From positions 53,627,702-53,691,701 of the forward strand of contig OZ020307.1 of the NCBI GenBank assembly GCA_963971305.1: DNA of 64,000 nucleotides, in the 5' to 3' direction. Made by a program: the position numbers and the translations under genes. Under the pieces are notes generated by a model. The model searched no databases and was not told the DNA's origin. It was given only the letters and a program-made list of their open reading frames with translations. Numbering within the stretch: the first letter of the stretch is position 1; every line of letters begins with the position of its first letter. Below are positions 59,801 through 64,000 of the stretch, in pieces. The stretch is from Arcuatula senhousia. Lineage: Eukaryota > Mollusca > Bivalvia > Mytilida > Mytilidae.

Positions 59801-60718
59801 CATTTTATAACTGTTATTAACTGAATGACAGGAACATTCCATTCCCAAGGTTTGATTCAAAAATGGAACATGCTATCTTTAAAAAACCTCCACACAGCTT
59901 GAGACAGTTTCTGTCTCCGGTTCAACTGTAACTAGAGAAACTTACTCTGGCAGTGGTGTGTCATGAGCTGGGCAATCCATGCCACACAAAGAGTCCTAAA
60001 TTTACAGTTGCTGCAGAGGCTTTTCAGCCTATAGTACCGACTATAAGCTTCCTATTGATTGACCTGCATAATTTTTGGTCAGGTCCCATAAATTGAGGAT
60101 CTGCATAGTAATAAACTTTTTGGTGGCAGGTGCCTCAGGTGGGGATCAGATCCCATCATATTGGGTTTTATTTCAGGTCTGTTGCACACCTACTTCCTGT
60201 TTAATTAAATCCAGCCAAATTTGACTTTCACAGATTTTTTTCATTCTATTTCATTTCTTATTCCCTGCCTACATAGATAGAGGGATATAAAATGATGATC
60301 TGTTGGTCAAAAATCAGGATTAGCTTCAGATTTATGTTACTTTTTGACAAATAAGAGAGGACATGGTTTTGGAATAGTCATAACCAGTTGGGGGTAATAC
60401 ATTCATTTATGTTAATTCTAATAGTATAAAACAAACATTTTACTTTCTTATAACCGTGGTTTAAGAAATTTTGTGACTTTAGACATATCTTTCAGTGTAG
60501 AAGACACTTAATTGTTTGCCTCAATGTAAGATAAAATACTTTGAGCTCACAAAATAATACCCCCACCCTGCTTTTTACTTAACCATACATCGAACAAAAA
60601 ACTAAACTAAACTGGAGGCATAATGGGTGGTAAGCAAAGGCAGATTTAGGAAAGGCGTTCTGGGGGTGCACCCTCAAGAATTTCATAAGGAACTGTATGA
60701 AACAAGGAATTTGTGAGC
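59801..60718. other. Gene-free stretch
   Basis: No supported gene. The segment around 60165-60240 (TTTATTTCAGGTCTGTTGCACACC, continuing TTCCTGTTTAATTAAATCCA) closely resembles 46370-46420 in the CCP110 3' UTR, so both hold a shared dispersed repeat. Confidence 0.5.
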
Positions 60719-61465
60719 TACTGCTCACTCAGTATACCCCACTACCCCCAAAATGAACTATGTGGGTAAACAGGAAGTATCTATAATACAGACCACCTAA
60801 TTTCAATACTTGCAATAAAAAACCTCACACTAAACTGATATACCAAATTTCAAGTCACTGTGATATGTAGTTGATGAGGAAAATGTTAAAAAAAATTCAA
60901 CAATTGACTAGTAATGTTGAAAATTGACTACCGGGGTAAGTGAGTTAACAGGAAGTAGACATCCGACAGACCTAATTTTGGTACTCACGATAAAGGACCT
61001 CACACTGAACTCAAATACCAAATTGCAAGTCACTGTGATATGTAGTTGCTGAGAAAAAGGTTACGAAAATTTTCAACAATTGACTAGTAATGTTTAAAAT
61101 TGACTAAGTCGGTAAACAGGAAGTAGATAGTTGACAGACCTAATTTCTGTACTCGCAATAAATGACCTCACACTGAACTCATATACCAAATTTCAAGTCA
61201 CTGTGATATGTAGTTGCTGAGAAAAATGTTACGTAAATTTTCAACAATTGACTAGTAATGTTGAAAATTGACTAAGTCAGTAAACAGGAAGTAGATAGTT
61301 GACAGACCTAATTTCTGTACTCAAGATAAATGACCTCACACTGAACTCATATATCAAATTTCAAGTCACTGTGATTTGTAGTTGCTGAGAAAAATGTTAT
61401 GAAAGTCATGGTGCAGATGGACGGAAGGACGGACTGACAGAGGTAAACCAGTATACCCCCTCTTC
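60719..61465. repeat. Four-unit ~168-bp tandem repeat bounded by AGTATACCCC
   Basis: AGGAAGTA recurs at 60770, 60950, 61118 and 61286 (offsets 180, 168, 168), within units sharing TTTCAAGTCACTGTGAT and GTAGTTGCTGAGAAAAATG. AGTATACCCC occurs at both ends (about 60731 and 61451). A single related unit lies at 13906-14215. Confidence 0.85.
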
Positions 61466-61559
61466 TAACAAGATGTTACAGAAGATTTTTTCTTAATTGC
61501 GATCCCACCCATTCTAAAATTTCTTGATCCGCCACAGATAAGTAAATAAAACTATAGAC

Positions 61560-62263
61560 GTATGAAGGATTTTTCAGTTTTATTTGTATAAAAATATACA
61601 AGTTAAAAATAGTATTAGTTTTATAAAATAATATACAACTATACAAAAACAACAAGTTTGACTAAACTGCACTCATAAGTAAACTATTTGTACAAATATT
61701 GGACTTAAGTAGAATCATTTTATGGACACTTTTTAGGTTGCATAGCAACTATATTTAATAAACAATAACAATTCAAAGCAAACGAAGTAAGAGACAACAT
61801 ATCAAATTAAGTAGTCTATGGCCTTTGAATCCAGCAGATGATTGTACATTTAAAAGCATAAAAAAACTACCTAGAATCATAGACCTGTATATTTTTATAT
61901 TCAGATATATGCCAGAATAATGCTGATATCAAACTATAAAAATACCCAATTGACTGCTGATAAATTCAAAACTATGGGAAAATACTCAGTTTACCCACAG
62001 CTCCAAAACTATGAAAAAGTACCCAGTTTATAGCTGATAAAAAAGTTTACCCAATTAACTGTCAAATCTTCACAAATTTTAAAATCTATATCACTCATTT
62101 AACATATATAATATACATATACAACATTATCATTATAAAAATATAGCTCTGATAAAAATGCATTTAATATATTAACAACAAAATATTAACAAATGTAACA
62201 AAAAATGAGATGTATGAAAGAAATGGTATCAACAATGAAAAAATAATCTCCCAGAGTTCAATA
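61560..62263 (-). other. Probable 3' UTR of the 62264-63881 gene
   Basis: This AT-rich sequence follows the stop codon at 62266-62264 on the minus strand. AATAAA (plus-strand TTTATT at 61579-61584) is a plausible polyadenylation signal. No coding frame. Confidence 0.5.
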
Positions 62264-63881
62264 TCACAAATGGCTACTGTTTATAACGTCCACAACCACA
62301 CTGACTTCTCCCAAGTCACCATTCTGCAACTCTTTCTTGTTCAATTCTGAAAAATAAAACACAAATCATAAGTTGAAGAATATTTCATTTATACTTTTAT
62401 ATCTCTATATAAAAATCAAAGAACTTGCATATACTTGTTGTTCCATATTTTCTGTATAGCTTGTTATTTTCACACTATTTTAAATCATAAAACCAAAATA
62501 TTTCTTTCTCTACTGTGAATGAGTTCATAAATGGATATCCCCAGCTCCATATTCAACTCTACATTGGAAAAAACTTGTCCAATTATCTCCCCTGAATGAT
62601 AGCCATAGCTATGAAAATCAAGCATATATCCATATCATGTACTTCCCTTTGTGTAATGTTTCATTAAAATCTGTCAAGTGGTTACGGAGGAGTTGTGTTT
62701 ATGAGATATTGGGTAGAGATGGACAGATCAAGTTGTTTCTATTCGATCAATAAGCATAAATGCTTGACTTCCCTCCTTTAAATGTTACTATATGCTCCAT
62801 CAATCCTCAAACTGAACTCAAAGAAATGCCATATATGAACCTAAGGCCAACATAAAAATTATTCTAGATTCTCATCCTTTCCCCATCCCAATTTTTTAAA
62901 GCTTCCTTACAAAATTCTATTTTGATTTATAAGCAAATTATGTTTATATTGTTGGCCAATTTCCTTTGAAATGGCAGAGCATGCTTATTTTATCGAAATT
63001 ATTTGAAAAAAAAAAAAATTGCCTGGCCTTTATTTTCTACAAATTTGAATGAGAATCAAGGAATTATTTTATTCGGCCTAAAGCCTGTTTTGTTTTGTCT
63101 TTGTTTTTATAAACAGAACTGATCTTACCTTGTAATAAACGACATCCGCCTTTGACATCTGCACTGATCAGCATATCTTTTGTTTCAGCCTTTTCTAATT
63201 GGGCCAAGATTTTTTCCTGCAAAGAAAGAAAAAAAATGTGTTTGAATTCAGCTCTTGACTAATCTTTATTTTCCAACAAAGTAAGAACATGTGCAGAAGA
63301 ATAATGCCCCACCATTCAATATGGGAATTCAACTTAAAGCTGAGGGTAAACATGATTTGTGACAAACACATAGACCTGAACACAATATGCCCTTTTTGTA
63401 CGTTGGGCATAAAAACAATCAATGTGCCAAAAGTCAGCTCTTGACTCGTCTTTTTTGGGGACCAAGATATTTTCACTAAGAGAAATTCTGCTCATGACTT
63501 AAATGTGTCTTGAAACTTTTTATTTCACAATTGCATTCAACAAACAAGCAAATGTGTTTTAAAGAAAAGAAAGTCTTGCTCAGCATAAATTGTTTGATTT
63601 TCTTCTTTTCTTGTTGTCTAGCTTTCATAACAAATAAATGTACAAAGTCTCCAAAATATTAGAAAAAAAATGACTTATACATGTATATATTCAGAAATTT
63701 GTAGTAAACCAATTCTAAATCGTATTCTTAAAGCAAGGATAAAGCTGAGAGTAATGAACAATTGGACAGTCTAAGAGATATTTGTTTTAAAGTGTAACTA
63801 TATAAAAAGACTTACAGGTAAGCAGGCAAACACTAATTTGGCATTCCTTCTCTGTGCTTCAACAATCATTTCCCTCACACA
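62264..63881 (-). CDS. C-terminal three exons of an unassigned gene, possibly STAS-like (continues right)
   Basis: Minus-strand exons 63816-63881, 63129-63216 and 62264-62346 have AG acceptors and GTAAG donors and join in phase. They encode CVREMIVEAQRRNAKLVFAC, LPEKILAQLEKAETKDM, LISADVKGGCRLLQELNKK and a tail ending VVVDVINSSHL before TGA. The pattern of a helix with basic residues, a hydrophobic strand (KLVFACL), then a helix (PEKILAQLEKAE) resembles the second half of a STAS domain as in SLC26 anion transporters, but this is pattern resemblance only. The last residues S-H-L fit a class I PDZ ligand. Exon structure is strong; family identity is weak. Upstream exons lie beyond 64000. Confidence 0.75.
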
Positions 63882-64000
63882 CTGTAAACAGAAAGCAGAT
63901 AAATTAATTCATTGTATTTAAATAAACTAGTTTTAACCACATAAGACTTGTTTAGCGGTCATGTGAAACTTCAGATGACCATTATTTCAATCTACATGAA

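Overview
The window looks like AT-rich animal nuclear DNA from a bivalve mollusc, probably a mussel (Mytilidae). The evidence is multi-exon genes with GT-AG introns, a conserved metazoan gene pair, frequent TACATGTA-type motifs, and very dense satellite and MITE-like repeats. The species is an inference; no marker gene is present.

Genes. (1) Positions 876-4345, minus strand: the first three coding exons of folliculin (FLCN); the rest lies left of the window. (2) Positions 28455-45950, plus strand: an apparently complete centriolar coiled-coil protein of 110 kDa (CCP110/CP110). Ten phase-compatible exons give about 1387 codons, one of them a 2976-bp exon; the 3' UTR runs to about 47.8 kb. (3) About 56230-56703, minus strand: two joined exons of an unrecognised gene. 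(4) Positions 62264-63881, minus strand: the last three coding exons and 3' UTR of a gene continuing right, possibly with a C-terminal STAS-like fold. FLCN and CCP110 diverge, separated by about 24 kb of repeats.

Repeats, left to right. FLCN intron 2 holds a hAT-like element ending 10 bp from a splice donor. Positions 7.36-20.4 kb form a 13-kb foldback-like structure: two inverted 3.2-kb arrays of a ~195-bp monomer around a 6.4-kb spacer, with a 22-bp inverted sequence outside both arrays. The right array carries a ~984-bp higher-order duplication. A broken reverse-transcriptase relic (21.3-22.4 kb) and two near-identical TTAA-flanked elements (25.5 and 27.0 kb) follow. CCP110 introns hold a TIR-bounded ~170-bp tandem array, a decayed tandem exon copy, a predicted U12-type intron, a MULE-like element with 9-bp target duplications, and nested MITEs. 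From 50 to 61.5 kb come rearranged duplications, a 39-41-bp minisatellite, tRNA-like SINE copies, a perfect foldback MITE, a 53-bp minisatellite and a 168-bp repeat.

The two named genes act separately: folliculin in nutrient signalling to mTORC1, CP110 in capping centrioles and controlling ciliogenesis. Nothing in the sequence indicates joint regulation. The strongest candidate for something undescribed is the inverted-array foldback structure.
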